From Symbiodinium natans (Eukaryota > Sar > Dinophyceae > Suessiales > Symbiodiniaceae): a DNA stretch of 64,000 nucleotides. The stretch spans positions 100,001 through 164,000 of the forward strand of contig CAJNDS010000154.1 in assembly GCA_905221605.1 (NCBI GenBank). Reading direction: 5' to 3'. Both the position numbers and the translations under genes were made by a program. The notes under the pieces were generated by a model. The model did not search any database and was not told the origin of the DNA. It saw only the letters and a list, made by a program, of their open reading frames with translations. Shown here in pieces: positions 44,502-57,338 of this stretch (positions are counted from its first letter, which is position 1; every line of letters begins with the position of its first letter).

Positions 44502-44949
44502 GATTCACTCTGCGTCCGCCAATCCTCACGTCCTTATAGATTAGTACATTTTAGGCTCTTTTGGGAAAGACAAAGACACTGCCAGTAAATGCAATGCTCG
44601 CAAAAAGCCCCTAAGTAGATCAAATTAAGGCTGGGTCTTTGAGCCAGTAACAACAATATGATTCAGGGCTCCAAGTTCCAGGATGATACGGTCTTTAGGA
44701 AAGAGCGAACTACAATTGTAAGAAGTGAGTGAACAAAGTGAGCGACACGGCGCACGAGTTATAATGAGCGAGTGAGTGAAAGAATTAGTGAACAAAAGAA
44801 CGCACTGAGTTTGGGTTGCCATGAAAATCACAGCTGCTGACATGCATTCTAAAGCAGAGACCTCCCCTCAAAGGGAATGGTTCTTGAAGGGCGACGGGGT
44901 TGTGGAGGTGGTGGTGACGACGCTAAACAAACCAAGAACTGAATAAGCA

Positions 44950-45024
44950 ACCCCTAAACCCCAAACCCAAACCCCAAACCCCAAACCCCAAACCCCAAAC
45001 CCCAAACCCCAAACCCTAAACCCA
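44950..45024. repeat. CCCCAAA/CCCTAAA variant array
   Basis: Most units here are CCCCAAA, a G-for-A variant on the other strand (TTTGGGG), ending in two CCCTAAA units. Confidence 0.85.
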
Positions 45025-45337
45025 GACTGACCCGGCCTCAAACCATGCCTGCAGGCTGATGGGGGAGGGCACGCCGGCATGAGGCCCTGCCTGAGCACGG
45101 TGAGATCTGACACCAGTGATCTTTAAATGCTCATCAACGATTAAGGCTTTAAACTTAAAGCCGTTTATGCATGCCCTGACTATTCAGAACTCTATCAACA
45201 GCTTCGTGTGGCATCGGTGGGCATTGTGGCGTCGAGATGAGTGTCAAGAGGCTTATCGGCACCTTCGCAAACTGCCTGTCACCCTGACACCCCTGTGAAC
45301 AACCACCCGCAAAGGCCCCCCCCTCAGTCCGAAGTCG

Positions 45338-45376
45338 CTCCCTGATCCTTGAAGTCGCTCCCTGATCCTTCCGAGG
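45338..45376. repeat. Perfect 20-base tandem duplication
   Basis: TGAAGTCGCTCCCTGATCCT appears twice in direct succession. No function is evident. Confidence 0.8.
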
Positions 45377-45879
45377 CACTTGGCGATGGGCACCACGCCG
45401 TGCCTCCTTGCTCAGGGGGTGGGAGAAGGCCGGATGAGCCCCAACAGGGGGCTCTATGACTCTAGTGACTCTGTTGTAGAAGCAGCTTCGCAGCGCAGGG
45501 TGCGAAGCCCCCAGGTGCTCCTCGCCGTGTCGCCGCGTCACTGCCGCCGGAAGCCGGCTTGGCCTTGGAGCGGCCTGGGATGGCTCTTGCTCCTTGGATG
45601 AGGCTGCGAACTACGAATGCACATGTGCGCGATCGTGTGCATACTTTCGCTCGTGGAAGTGGGCTTCGTGTGCATTCTCCAGGCAAAGGTCGGCCTCAGC
45701 AGTGTCCTCAGCGGCCGTCACAGCGCCCTGGGCATCCACATCGTCTGCCTGCAGGTCATGATCATGAAAAATGAAGAAGGCCTGAAGCCAGAGATGACAC
45801 ACCATGACACTCAACACTGCACGGCGCCTCTGCATGAAGCTCGTCCTCAACCCATGGTAAGTCGGGGCTCCTTCCCGCA

Positions 45880-48148
45880 AGGGCCTTTGCAGGGAGGGGG
45901 GGTGGGGGGCGAGGGGTCACGTGCAGCACAGGGCTAAACCCTGCACCTTAAACCCGGGGTCACATGCAAAACGCAAGGCTCTGCTCTGCTTATCCTGCCG
46001 TTGCACTCTGTGCAGGACTGCCGGCTGGCCTGTGAAGGTTGCGACTTGGGCCGCCGAGCTGCCTTGTACGAAAGTCATGTCTGTAAGGCACTGTTTACTT
46101 TGCACAATGCAATGATATAATCATGTACGAGAATAAAATGGAGTAGTGACATGATCATATCATGATATATTGATACCAGGATATTATGATATGATGATAG
46201 TATCATATACTCGTATAAAACAAGATACAATAACAGAATCATACATGAATCATACACCAGTATATTCATATATTGCTCTAATAAAATAATCATATAATAA
46301 TATAAACATACAAAAAGAGTAATATAAGAATAATGATACGTTAATATACTAACGTTGTATGTATATATATATATATGTCCTCGACGGCACAGCTGTCCCG
46401 GAAATTCGAAGCTACCGAACGGCAGCAAGCAAGCGAAAACGAATAATGAATATACACATGTCCTTTCCCCTCCTTGATCCTCCCTCACATTTCTGGATTT
46501 CTGGACGTCATGATTGATTCACCCCAAGTACCGGATAATAATTTTTACTTTGTTACCTTCAGGAGCGAGATTGAATCCTGAAATCTAGCAATTTGGTTAA
46601 TCCAGGACTTGGAGTGACGAAGTCCAATTTCTGTTATTCTGGAATGTAGAAATCGGTGAGCCTGCGCGATACAAGCCCTGCAATAAAACCAAAACAAACT
46701 GAAATGAATTTAAACTAGAATAAGATGAACAAGCGCTATTTTCTCATGTGTTCTCGATGTGCTCGTATAGAGAATGTCCTTCAATCTAGGTGTGCCTCGG
46801 TGGATCATGGAGAGGGGAAAATACAATACTATATTATACATACGTACAGACACCGATATGGAATCAAACCCTTAAGTCCGAACCATGTTGGCTGATTACA
46901 TCGGCACCTGACTATGACATCCGCGCATGATAACCGCGAACGCTTGAACCAGCGACATGCTGCACTCGTGAGTATCAACAGACTGAGCATGTCACTAGCA
47001 GCCGCGCCACCTGCTTGGGAAGCACATTGGTTCGCCGTTTCAAGCTTTACTGCATCTCAGCTTCAAGGTTTGTGCAGAAACGAATACATCATCACAAATC
47101 CTCTGTCAACGCAGACTAGCAATCTCAACCCAAAGCGTCCCAAAACGAAAGAGATCCAAACCCTGCAAGCCTGGCAAGCGTACCTGGGGACTCCTAAGGA
47201 TGTACCCTGGGCTTTGGACACCGTTTATAAGATCCCTCTAAGGGAACATGGGGAGTATCAAGGGAACCCTATTTTTAGGGCACAACTTTAAGGGCACGAA
47301 TCAGGATACCTTGATCATGAGGCCGGACAAGCCTTCTCCCTGAAGAGAAATGTCTCCCAAAGCCACCCTAAAACGGGGAGTTGCTGAAGGGGATTCCTAC
47401 TTGATACTAGTACTGAGCACAACAGTTGCAGGACAGCAGTTTAACAGAGCCTGAAGCCTAGAAGGAAGATCATAACTTACGAAGCCTAAGCCATAAAGGA
47501 ATGTCGCATTCGAGCGTGCAGCCTGTGTAGGCCTGATGCCAACGTAGTGGCTACTGTTTTCTCACAAGCCCTGAGACATAAAAGAGGCCTTCATCCCCAC
47601 TCTGTTTTCTGCCGCGCGAGAGCAAAGCCAAAGTTTCGAGGATGCTGGCCCGTGTTTCTGTAGCGTGGTGGGAGGGGGAGGGGGCCTGGAACAAGCAGCC
47701 TCAAAGCAGCTAGAAGAAACTGAAGACACAACTAAGGCAAAGAGAAGGATGAACATACCCAAAGGCCCCAACAAAGCAAAACCAAACGTGACAACTAAAC
47801 ACGTTTCCGAGTTAAAGCATCCAGGTTGCCTGCCTGCGAACTTAGAATTACCCTCGAGCTCCTCATCAGACAAATTGCCGAACAAGTTTAAAAGCAAAAC
47901 AACTCAACAAAACAATGTCGCAGCCATTCGAACACATCCCTGAGAATAAGGCTGCGAAACCATGCGCAAGTTTCCTCCGCCCATTTTCTTCGACTCGTCG
48001 TACCAGCAAAGCTCTGCCTCGACATCGGCGCTGAAGCGCGGAGCAAGCGTCACGCTGGAAGCCCGCGGCCTCTGTGGTGGCCTCATGACAGCATGCGATG
48101 AGCGGACTTTTTTCGATGAGCACACGATGCTTTTGGGCTCCAGGAATT
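45880..48148. other. Gene-free stretch
   Basis: Contains an AT-rich ATGATAT-type patch (46090-46375) and scattered short open frames. A minus-strand segment near 48090-47950 (ALQRRCRGRALLVRR, then GRRKLAHGFAALF) is charged and could be an exon, but nothing supports it. Confidence 0.4.
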
Positions 48149-48244
48149 TAGGGTTTAGGGTTTAGGGTTTAGGGTTAGGGTTTAGGGTTTAGGGTTTAGG
48201 GTTTAGGGTTTAGGGTTTAGGGTTTCCGGTTTAGGGTTTAGGGA
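48149..48244. repeat. TTTAGGG array
   Basis: About thirteen units with one TTAGGG and one TTTCCGG variant, followed closely by the diverged M1 element at 48338. Confidence 0.9.
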
Positions 48245-48337
48245 TTTCACTGCCTTTGAAGCCAGGTCGCCTGAACAGCTGGGAAATGTTGCTCTCATCC
48301 TGCGCTGAGGTGAAGAACGGCCTTTTGTGCTCGTATG

Positions 48338-48448
48338 TTGGCATGTTCAGCCTTATACGAATCATAGTATTCGTATGTATCCGTATAAGGGTTACAGTAA
48401 CGGGTACTATATACTCCCTGTTAAGGACTGTTAAGGGGGAACATCCAA
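48338..48448. repeat. MITE family M1, diverged copy
   Basis: The right end GTTAAGGGGGAACATCCAA is close to the family; the left end TTGGCATGTTC is more diverged. No clear target duplication. Confidence 0.45.
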
Positions 48449-49654
48449 ACTCTTCTGAAACAAGATGGCTTTTTCTGCAGGGCGCTTTGTGGGAGACCTG
48501 CGTTTTCCTGGGTGTTTTTGTGTTAACCCTTGGTAGCCCAGTAACCATATTGTAAGGGCACCCTCTTTTTTGGGGGGGTTGCTTGCTTTATAAGGGAACC
48601 TTGAACCCCAAAAAATGGGTAAAGGGTACCGCTGGGCTACCTTGAACAAACCCCTCAAAATGGGGTTTATAAAAATACGGGGCCCTGAGCCCTAAAAGAA
48701 ACCAAAAAGTAGAAGGTCAGGACCCAAAAGGTACCCCTAATTTCGGAAACCCCCCAAATCAGTCGAATCAACACCCTAGATCCCACCATGTGCGGCTCCT
48801 CGTGTGAAGGGGTCTCGCCATGGTGGATCAAGGTAGCCATGGCCCAGTCCCAGGGAGGCGACAGCACTTTAAGGGGGATGTGAGGTTCTAGGTGTGGTGG
48901 TGAGAGGTGATGATCTAACATTCCGCCTGAAGTTCTTTTCGAATCTGACATGGCCTCCGGCTCTCTGAGTGCGAGCTGCGAGGGATGCGAGAAGCCGCAA
49001 AGCAACATGCGAATCTGACTGATACCCTGTAGGCCGTCAAGTGAGCCTCAGGTAGCTTTCAAGAAACAGGACTTCGGGTCCAAGTCCTTCGCCTGCGCCC
49101 GAACGGCGTTTACCTGGCAATGCAATTTTGGGGCAACCATGGAGAACTGGCGATGTGGCCAATGCTTCCACCTTCCCGCACTTCCCCTGTTCATGTTGCC
49201 AGTCAGCCAGTCTTACAACGCCGAGCTGCACTGGAGCCTTCAGAGAGTTCAGAGCACTGATACACGCGGCCAAAGATTCCGACTTGTTGCACTTTGTGGG
49301 GCCGGGGAGCTGCCAGAAAAGTTGCGCCTCCGCCGACATCTCAGCGATGGAGATCGTCGCCTGTCGAACCTGTGAGCTGCCACTGCAAGAAAGACTTCAA
49401 AACTGCTGCAGCGACTCTTTTTGTGCCATGTTTGATGGCGGCCGATGCATGCTGTTGCTGGTTGTTGTCTTGGATTGCAGCATCCGAAATCTACAGGCAA
49501 AAGCTGACGCGGTGCTGCTGCCAGCGCAAGAGGCTTCGAAAATCCCATTCCATGTGTTCCTCTCTCTCAACCACCAGCCTTCTGGCTAAACCCTAAACCC
49601 GGAACCCTACACCCCAAACATGTAGGAGAGTGCCGTACATGACCCGCGGCACCC

Positions 49655-52355
49655 CAACATGTTGCCGTGTCTTGCCTCCTCCTCGCGCTGTCGCAGCTTG
49701 CGGGCCCAGGTCCTGCGCCGGGTTTCAAGCTGCTGGACACCTCGGACGCAGTGGAGACACACCATGGGGGGTTTACGAACATAAGGGTTTAGGAATAGAG
49801 ACCCCCAAATTCCCCAAATAGTAGGATTCTGTATCATAAGGACCCCAAGAAGGCACCCCTACTTTCGGAAACTCCCACATTCAGCTGACTCAGTTCCGCG
49901 TTGCAGTCTCTTTCCGCAACAGCATCAGTGGAAGGCTGGAAGACACCCAGGGCTGCGACGATTTTGAAGTCGATTCAACTTCGTCTCTGCCTTTTCAAAA
50001 AGATGGGAAGGGCTCTGGACATGTGTCGTAACTCTGCGGTGCGCCAACAAGGCCTCCCACAGCTTCTTGCGGCCCGCCACATCCTCGCTGCATGACTCTT
50101 TGCGCAGCTTGAAGCTGTTTTCCTGGCGCAGTGGCTTCCCCTAAACCCTAAACCCTAAACCCTAAACCCTAAACCCTTGCGCCATCGTCCGCGCCTCCGC
50201 AGCCCTGACGCGGCGAGCCAGCTCCTTCTGCACTTGCTCCGGGTCCCCCGAGACTTGTGGGGCTAGAATCGGCCAGAACGAAACATCGGCCAGGGTGCCA
50301 CTGTCATTGGGGCCTGACTACATCGAGGGCGCATTCTAGAAACAAACAACACGCAAACTTGGAACAAGGGGCGTGTTCACTTTTTCAGCAGCCGTTAACA
50401 TTGGAACGCAAGGCACCATGAGAGGGTGGATTGAAGCATGAGACCTTGAGTTCCCGCTCCGCAGCATGGCGTACCTGCAACGGAGAATTCTCATTTAGGG
50501 TTTAGGGTTTAGGGTTTAAGGTTTAGGGTTTAGGGTTTTAGGGTTTTAGGGTTTAGGGTTTAGGGTGTAGGGTTTAGGGGGTTTAGGGTTTAGGGTTTAG
50601 GGTTTAGGGTTCAGGGTTCAGGGTTCAGGGTTTAGGGTTTAGGGATTAGGGTTTAGGGTTTAGGGTTTAGGGTTTAGGGTTTAGGGTTTAGGGTTTAGGG
50701 TTTAGGGTTTAGGGTTTACGGTCAAAACACCACGGAACACACAAAGAAGCACTGGCAGCACGGGAATCCGAGCCCCGGACCTCGAAGACCTTGAGTTCCA
50801 GCTGTCTGGACACAGAGGCCAGCACCAGGCGCTGGGAAGCCTCTGAGGCAGTCGGAGTTCGAAGCACGATTTAAGGACGCCGGAAGCTGGGCGATGGTTC
50901 CCAAACTCCCTAAGCGGATACTTTCTCGAAGTGGTCAGCGATCGGAGGCTCAAAGTCTCGAAGCTGTCATAGTCCTCGCCTCTTTCGGCGAAGAGGCCGA
51001 GCAAACCGAGCCCGTGGGCTCCTTTGTCAGAGGCCACAAAAGGATGGGGGCATAGTGATGAGTGGGTGTACTAACAGTCCTTAAGAGGGATTCTAGTGCC
51101 CCTATTATCATCCCTATTAAGGACTGAAAGTATAGGGGGGAGCATCCCAAGTAATGGGGCATATGAGAAGCAAGCCGCATTATGAACTACTTGCGTCGAA
51201 GCACACCATCTCGGTTCCGAGAGCCCACACAAGGCTCTAACGAGTCAGATCTTCATGATTATTTCAATTTCTAATTGAGAGGGGCCTGTTTTGGCATTCT
51301 CCAAAAGCGAAAAGTGCAACAGATTAAAAGCAAAGGCAAAGCATTAACAAAAACAAAAAGCGCACTAAATAAATTAAAGTAATATACAAATAATTCAAAA
51401 CCTATACAATAAGGCGCAAGTAAATAAGAATAACAACGCTTAAAAGAAAGAAGAATAAAATAAAATGGATTAAGTAACACAGCCAAATATTCAGTGGAAT
51501 AAGGCTAACTAAAAGCAATTAAAGCAAGCAGGTTGGGCAGCCTTCAATGGTATGGGATGAAGATTCCATGAGTCCAAGGTTTGGGGTTTAGGGGAGGTTT
51601 GGGGTTTAGGGGTTAGGGGTTTAGGTTTAGGGGTTTAGGGTTTAGGGTTTAGGGTTTAGGGTTTAGGGTTTAGGTTTTAGGGTTTAGGGTTTAGGGTTTA
51701 GGGTTTAGGGTTTAGGGTTTAGGGTTTAGGGTTTAGGGTTTAGGGCTTAGGGCTTAGGGCTTAGGGTTGGGGTTTAGGGCCTATGAGGCCACTTGGCGCC
51801 CGAACCCGCCAGGCTTTGGGCACCGCAGGTGCTTTTGGAGAGCAGTCATTCCGAGTCTCCACCTGAGCCCCCAGTGGGGGGTTTACGACAATAGGGGACC
51901 CCGAATATAGACCCCCAAATGAATGGTTGTCAAGATTATGATCCCTTTTGGGGTACCCTAGATATTAGGTGCAGAAATATATTTATAATCGGGATCCAAA
52001 AAGGACAACCACCCAAATAGTAGGATCCCCTTCTAACAAGGACCCCAATAAGGTAGCCCCCGAATTTCGAAACAACCCCCAAGTGACCAAGCCTCAGGGG
52101 CGCTTGGGACATTGGGTGCCTCATGTTACCTCTTCCTGTCGTAGCTATGCCGCCGCAGACACAGGAATCTTAAAATATGCGGCATTGTGGGGTATTCAGG
52201 CTGCAGCCTGCAGCTGGCGAGGTGTCTCGGAAAGCGAGGGCACCTTCGAAAGGACTGCAAGCTGCAAAGAAACACCGCACGTCTGAGAGACTTCTGCGTT
52301 TTTTTTCAGCAATTTGCCTGGCTCGTCGCTCCGCCGCACTTCGCATGCCCCTGCG
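49655..52355 (-). CDS. Candidate exons of a charged coiled-coil protein
   Basis: Four minus-strand segments bounded by AG acceptors: 52355-52287 (MRSAAERRARQIAEKKRR), 50253-about 50178 (SGDPEQVQKELARRVRAAEA), about 50127-50040 (ENSFKLRKESCSEDVAGRKK, LWEALLAHRR) and about 49735-49660 (VQQLETRRRTWARKLRQREE). All are Arg/Lys/Glu-rich and helical, and telomere-like arrays lie between them as in the Hop gene. Spaced Trp residues in basic helices are faintly like Sfi1-type repeats, but this is not enough for a call. Splice joins were not resolved, and they may not all belong to one gene. Confidence 0.35.
49766..49876. repeat. MITE family M2, copy
   Basis: Starts GGGGGGTTTACGAACATAAG and ends CCCCTACTTTCGGAAACTCCC, with the core CCCCAAATAGTAGGATTC. 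Flanks CCAT and ACAT. Confidence 0.8.
50494..50718. repeat. TTTAGGG array, 225 bases
   Basis: About 30 units with single-base variants (TTTTAGGG, TTCAGGG, TGTAGGG). A shorter CCCTAAA array lies at 50140-50176 in the opposite orientation. Confidence 0.95.
51040..51150. repeat. MITE family M1, copy with decayed left end
   Basis: Inverted segments TACTAACAGTCCTTAA and TTAAGGACTGAAAGTA, ending GGGGGGAGCATCCCAA. The outer left repeat is degraded. Confidence 0.6.
51578..51780. repeat. TTTAGGG array, 200 bases
   Basis: About 27 units; the left part has TTTAGGGG and TTTGGGG variants, the right end TTAGGGC variants. Confidence 0.95.
51877..52080. repeat. MITE family M2, copy with another small element inserted
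   Basis: Outer ends GGGGGTTTACGACAATAGGG and CGAAACAACCCCC belong to M2. After GACCCCCAAAT the core is interrupted by about 90 bases that begin GAATGGTTGTC and end GGACAACC, themselves an imperfect inverted repeat, after which the M2 core CCCAAATAGTAGGATCCCC resumes. AGTG occurs at both outer flanks. Confidence 0.75.
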
Positions 52356-52359
52356 CAAG

Positions 52360-55075
52360 GGCTATGGGCGGCTATAAAACTCTCGGCAGCTGCGGCTAAG
52401 GCTACGAACATGAGTACTTTCCGCTTTCCAAGCCTCACACTGGAGGACACGCAGCATCAGCGAGTTGAGGCTGCGCAACTGCGCGACTCGACGATGCTGG
52501 CCCTTCGGGGGTTCGGCTGTTTTTTGGTGGAGCAGATGGCACCATGATGAGCGTTTCCGGAAGCTTTGCTTGTCATTGCCCACCAGACAAGGATAAGCCT
52601 GAAGTGGTGCGTAAGACTCTGCAGCCCTACAACCAGCCACTAACCTAGCCGCAGGTGCTCGTGACAAACCCTCCAGGTGCGGCAGAACGCTCATGAATGC
52701 TCATGCCTCAAGTTCTCTGCCGATGCGCTCGGCAAAGCCCGAGGGCAAGGAGTCTGCATACCTCCGTGCTACGCTGATGTGAACATTTGTGCATGACATA
52801 TAGTGCCGGCGCAGACCCCAAACAGTGAGAGACCATGCCAAGTACTCCAAAAGTGAAAGACGGTTTCGCATTTCGCGAGCCCAACGTCCAAAAGAGCGTG
52901 GCCACGCCCGCGCCTAGGCGACAGCGCGATTTTCGTTCAAAGTGGACAAACCGCCTCACGGTTCCGGCGATCTAGCTTGCTGTTGGAGCCCCTCAGTGTT
53001 GACACACTTATTGAGGAGTTATAGAATTGTTCATGAAGTTCATGGCTGGACACTCGAGAAGCTCGTATTCCAGCGGAGACCAATCTGATGGCAGCCGGGG
53101 CGAGTCCTCGATATCAACCTGCGCTCGCAGTGTTCAGTCATTGCACCCGCCCTTCTGCAGTACAGAGAGCAGCCACTCCAACCCCCATTTCTTCCACGAC
53201 AGCCGTTCATGCACTGCGCGGGGCACCTCAGCATCATCAACAGGGCCTCCAGCACTCTGCAAAGCACGCGTTGAGCAGATCTGCCCGGAGGTTCAAGGTG
53301 TGTTGCCGCTAGAAACTCCTTGCCTTGAGGGGTGCCCGGAAAAGGCATGGCCGCTCTTGGCAGAAGACACCGGCCCTGCCAAGCATCAGAGTGCAGACGG
53401 ACAAGCAAAGACGGCGCAATCGCTTCGTGATTTGCTTTGGATTGGCACGTCTCGCCTGTCAAGCTGAGATCCTACCCGTTTGGTGCCTTGCTACTGTTTT
53501 GGTCAGCTTGATAGTCGATGCCAGCTTAGTCTTTCATTGACCCAGTCTTAGCTGCCAAGTGTGAGACTTGAGAGTGGGGTAGACCAAAGCTGGCATCACG
53601 GGGAGCGGCACTCCAATGCAAACCCTTCTTGCCAGGACAATTCCACGACAATCAGAGAAACCTTCGGTTCAGTTTGCAGCAGATGCTCCTGACGTGTCAC
53701 AGGCTTAAGGCCTTCAATCCCTGAAATATCAGGACCTCAGGTGTAGCAAGAACTCACGGAAGCTCGCAAGAGCTTTCCTGAAACCCCGCGCCTGCCAAGT
53801 CATGGTTCTGAGGTGGCACTTCGAGCCCACAAGCTGGCTTTGAGCAGGAAGGAGCAGTTGGGGGTTTACGATATTAGGGGTATCTTCTTGGGGTCCTTAT
53901 TACAAGGGGATCCTACTATTTAAGGGGTTCCCCTATTTTGGTAAACCCCCAGTTTGTCACATCACGACGTGCCTTGCGCAAGAGACAGAAAGTGGTCCCC
54001 TCCATCACTTTTTGCCGCAAGGCACGATCCGATGCTTGGAAGCTAATGCTCAGTGTAGGAGATCAGCTAGGGTTGTGCTGTTCGGTCCACACAAGGCCTT
54101 GCTGAAATCCCTGGTCAAGTCTAGCCATATTGTATAAAAGTCATAACATGTGTACTGTTAACAGAATAAACAAAATACTGAACTAGTATAAAAAAATTCA
54201 GTATGGCAGCTACTTCGGCACGCAGTTTGTGTTCTAGGGCATTGCCGGCTCACTCGAAGGCTTTCGACTCCAGGCTCTCCAGGCCATCACCAATGGCACC
54301 GGCAGGCTTGACTGTTGGCGGGCCCTGCGAAGTCTCACTCAAGGCTTGCAAGGTTCGGTGCTTTCCGGGAGAGAATGGCAGATGAGCATCTAAGCAAACT
54401 AGGAACTGTGCTGATATTGTGGACGGTGCCTGGGCTGGGGAAGGAAGTCTCAGTTACTCTCACAACTCAAAAGACCCGACAGCATTCTGACGACATGGCT
54501 GCGAGGGCCAGCCTGGAAGCTCTTCGCAGCAAGGGCGAACTGATTGTGTCGGCCGTTGGCGCTGCTGAGGACGCCCTGTTCATGACAACAGTTCACAACT
54601 CACACGGAGCAACAAGATTGTTGGGAATGACCCTGACAACAACGGGCCCTCCAGGGTGCACATTGATGCACTTCGGGAGTTGATTGTAAGACGGATTGCG
54701 GCTACATGTCTACAGATTGCCTCCGCGGACGTTTTCCGTACCTCGCCACATGTCCAAATGTATTCTGGACCTGTTCTGAGCTAAGCTCGCAAGCGCGAGC
54801 GACAGATTTGGGGTTTGGCTTGGAGTGCATTTAATGTGGTTCTAAGGAAACCTCGAAAAGGAACAATGATGTTGGCAGCGTTGAGAAGCCTTTGTACAGG
54901 CGACCGTTTTGTAAATGACCGCACATCCGTTCGAGAATCAGGTACACACATTGAAGATGAGGTTCGTCCATCAGAGGTGCACTGGGTAAACTGGGTCAAT
55001 GGGGAGCGTGGATAAGCTGAAAAAGAACCCTCTTGGGGGCTCTTTCGGGGCCTCTTGAGCATCGCAGCCTGACTC
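52360..55075. other. Gene-poor stretch
   Basis: Apart from the M2 element at 53860-53950 nothing is certain. Plus-strand open frames at 53027-53467 and 54315-54683 were inspected; neither matches a family I know nor shows convincing splice borders. Confidence 0.4.
53860..53950. repeat. MITE family M2, copy with AGTT target duplication
   Basis: 91 bases from GGGGGTTTACGATATTAGGG to TTTTGGTAAACCCCC, in the opposite core orientation (GGATCCTACTATTT). Flanked by AGTT on both sides (53856-53859 and 53951-53954). Confidence 0.85.
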
Positions 55076-55436
55076 CCCAAACCCTAAACCCTAAACCCTA
55101 AACCCTAAACCCTAAACCCTAAACCCTAAACCCTAAACCCTAAACCCTAAACCCTAAACCCTAAACATCCCTAAACCCTAAACCCTAAACCCGAAACCCA
55201 GAGAGGCCTCCGTCTTCAGGGCCTTGGTCTTGAAGGCACCGGTGTGGAGCGCTTCAAAGGGATGCTCACCAGTTCGCGGCGCCCGCTCCACGCCACCGAT
55301 CTTGAACCTCAATCTTACTGTTTAGGGTTTAGGGTTTAGGGTTTAGGGTTTAGGGTTTAGGGTTTAGGGTTTAGGGTTTAGGGTTTAGGGGTTCGGGTTT
55401 GGGGTTTAGGGTTTAGGGCTTAGGGCTTAGGGTTTA
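55076..55436. repeat. CCCTAAA array and facing TTTAGGG array
   Basis: CCCTAAA at 55076-55200 (about 17 units) and TTTAGGG at 55319-55436 (about 16 units) face each other across about 120 bases, an arrangement able to form a large hairpin. Confidence 0.95.
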
Positions 55437-55448
55437 ACTGGCTTTTCT

Positions 55449-55570
55449 TACTGTTGGTTAGTAGGGAATGGGGGGATAAGGTACCATATATCTCCTACAT
55501 GTCCCCCTATATACCCTTTCAGGGATTCTATAGGGTACCGCATTCCCCCATTCCCTACTCACCAACAGTA
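55449..55570. repeat. Inverted-repeat element (MITE-like), 122 bases
   Basis: Terminal inverted repeats of 26 bases with one mismatch: TACTGTTGGTTAGTAGGGAA at the left and TTCCCTACTCACCAACAGTA at the right, both continuing inward through GGGGG/CCCCC to GGTACC. No clear target duplication. Unlike M1 and M2. Confidence 0.75.
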
Positions 55571-57338
55571 GGCAATGCGGCGTGGAAGGCAGTTCCAGCT
55601 GAAGTTTCCCCGGAACCCTTAAAGCCCTAGAAAAATGCGGTGGTTAGGTTGGTTGTAGCTCTTGTGTGTTGTAGTTGTAACTTGTTTTGCGCACTTGTAA
55701 CATTCTTGTGTCTCACAGGGCCTCTCAGAAAGGTCCACCACCCCCCTCCCCCTGCTAAGGGGATGTCCTAAGGCGAGCCCTGAAGCCTAAAAGGATGAGC
55801 ATGCATGGTGCGAATGGCAAAGCCCTAAGCCCTTCAAGCTGAGAAGGGAAGGGAAGACATAAGGACTGTTACTCTCTTTGCGAGTATGTTTTTTTGTGTT
55901 CTGTTTCGTGCCTCTCACCCGGGCGCCGGGCGCCTTCCAAGTCGCGCCGTGGATGTCTCGATTCCCTCTATACTTGAATATGATGCTCTTAATTGTGCAT
56001 CGTTTCATGTCACTACTTGCTCTGTACACAAGAAAGAAGCCTCTACAAACCTACTTCTTTTGGGCTTTGACCGGAAATTCTCCAGTCTGAATGTTCGACG
56101 AGGACGTCCTGTACGTCTTCTTGTTTAGTGTGTCAAACGGTCCAAACAAAGACTACAGATGCAGATTATGTCAAATACCCGGTATCAACCAACCAAAACA
56201 CTAACAGCTAATAATTAGGATGTCGATGTTCTTATTGAATACTTCTCTCTTCTATTGGTATTGATTCTGGCTTTTTATACACAGATCAGAGTGTACTATG
56301 CTACTGGCAACGTATGATCAAATATATATATATATATATACACATATATATATGTGTGTATACACATATATATATATATATCTACATTTTGAGAAGTGTC
56401 TAGAATCCGGTCCACAAATTTCTGTGCACCCCTCCCCCCCCCCTCCCCCGTGGGACTTGCCCGAACCGCTTTGAGGAGCCGCAATCCGACGCCGCAGGTG
56501 TGGGCCCCTCCCACACAGAGATCACGCCAACGAGCACCAAGTTTTGGGGACCCTGAAACCGTTCATGGCACGCCCAAGACCTCTTGTGGGACCCCGAACC
56601 CCCTTCAAACCATCCCTCCAAGCCCTCCTACCTCATGACATGCGTGGTGCTGCACCAAGTGACATAAGAATTGGCTCTCCTTCGTCTGCGATGCGCACAC
56701 TACACCCCGCGTTGGGCGTTACGGCCCCTTCAAACTATTCATGTGATGAACGAAAGAATCCTGAAGTTACAAGCAATTTGCTGTTTTAACTGATCCCTAA
56801 TTGCCAAAGAACGTGGCTTTCCAGCCTTTGCTCATCTCAAATCTCTGCACGCAAAAGGTTGATGTCTATTTTGTGAAGGTACCAGTCCTTTATTCCTTAC
56901 TCATGTATAGTATTTCATTTTGAACTACTATCTGCCATTACAAAGCCCAAATTAACAAAGAGCTTTCCGCTTACTGTTTCCATTTGTTTAGGCCTATGCT
57001 CTGTATTATCCTCACGAATCATAGTTGACATCCAATTCTGTTCATTAACCAGTTCAGATATTTACAAAGATTGGAAGAGGGGGGGACATTCAATATTCAA
57101 TTTGTCAAGAGTACGCTGCTTCAATCTCTATTCATGTCAAGCCATTTGTTTTTTCTGAACATAAAATTCTCTCCTACTTGCAAACGAGAGCATGGCTCAC
57201 TTTCCACTCAAGCAAAAGAGCTCTCGAGTGAGAGGGGTCTAAATTTTAAATACTCTTTCTTCAAGCTGGCACTCTCGCGTGAAAATGTGTCTCCAATCCT
57301 CTTCATTCGAAGCGAGGGCGCTCTCAAAATGAGATGTG
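55571..57338. other. Gene-free stretch
   Basis: Includes an AT tract (56322-56382) and a C-rich run near 56430-56448. No protein-like segment was recognised. Confidence 0.5.

Noticed and set aside
53027-53467. 146-codon plus-strand open frame
   Set aside because: Ser-rich and low-complexity, with no recognisable motif or splice context, and equally long open frames on the opposite strand.
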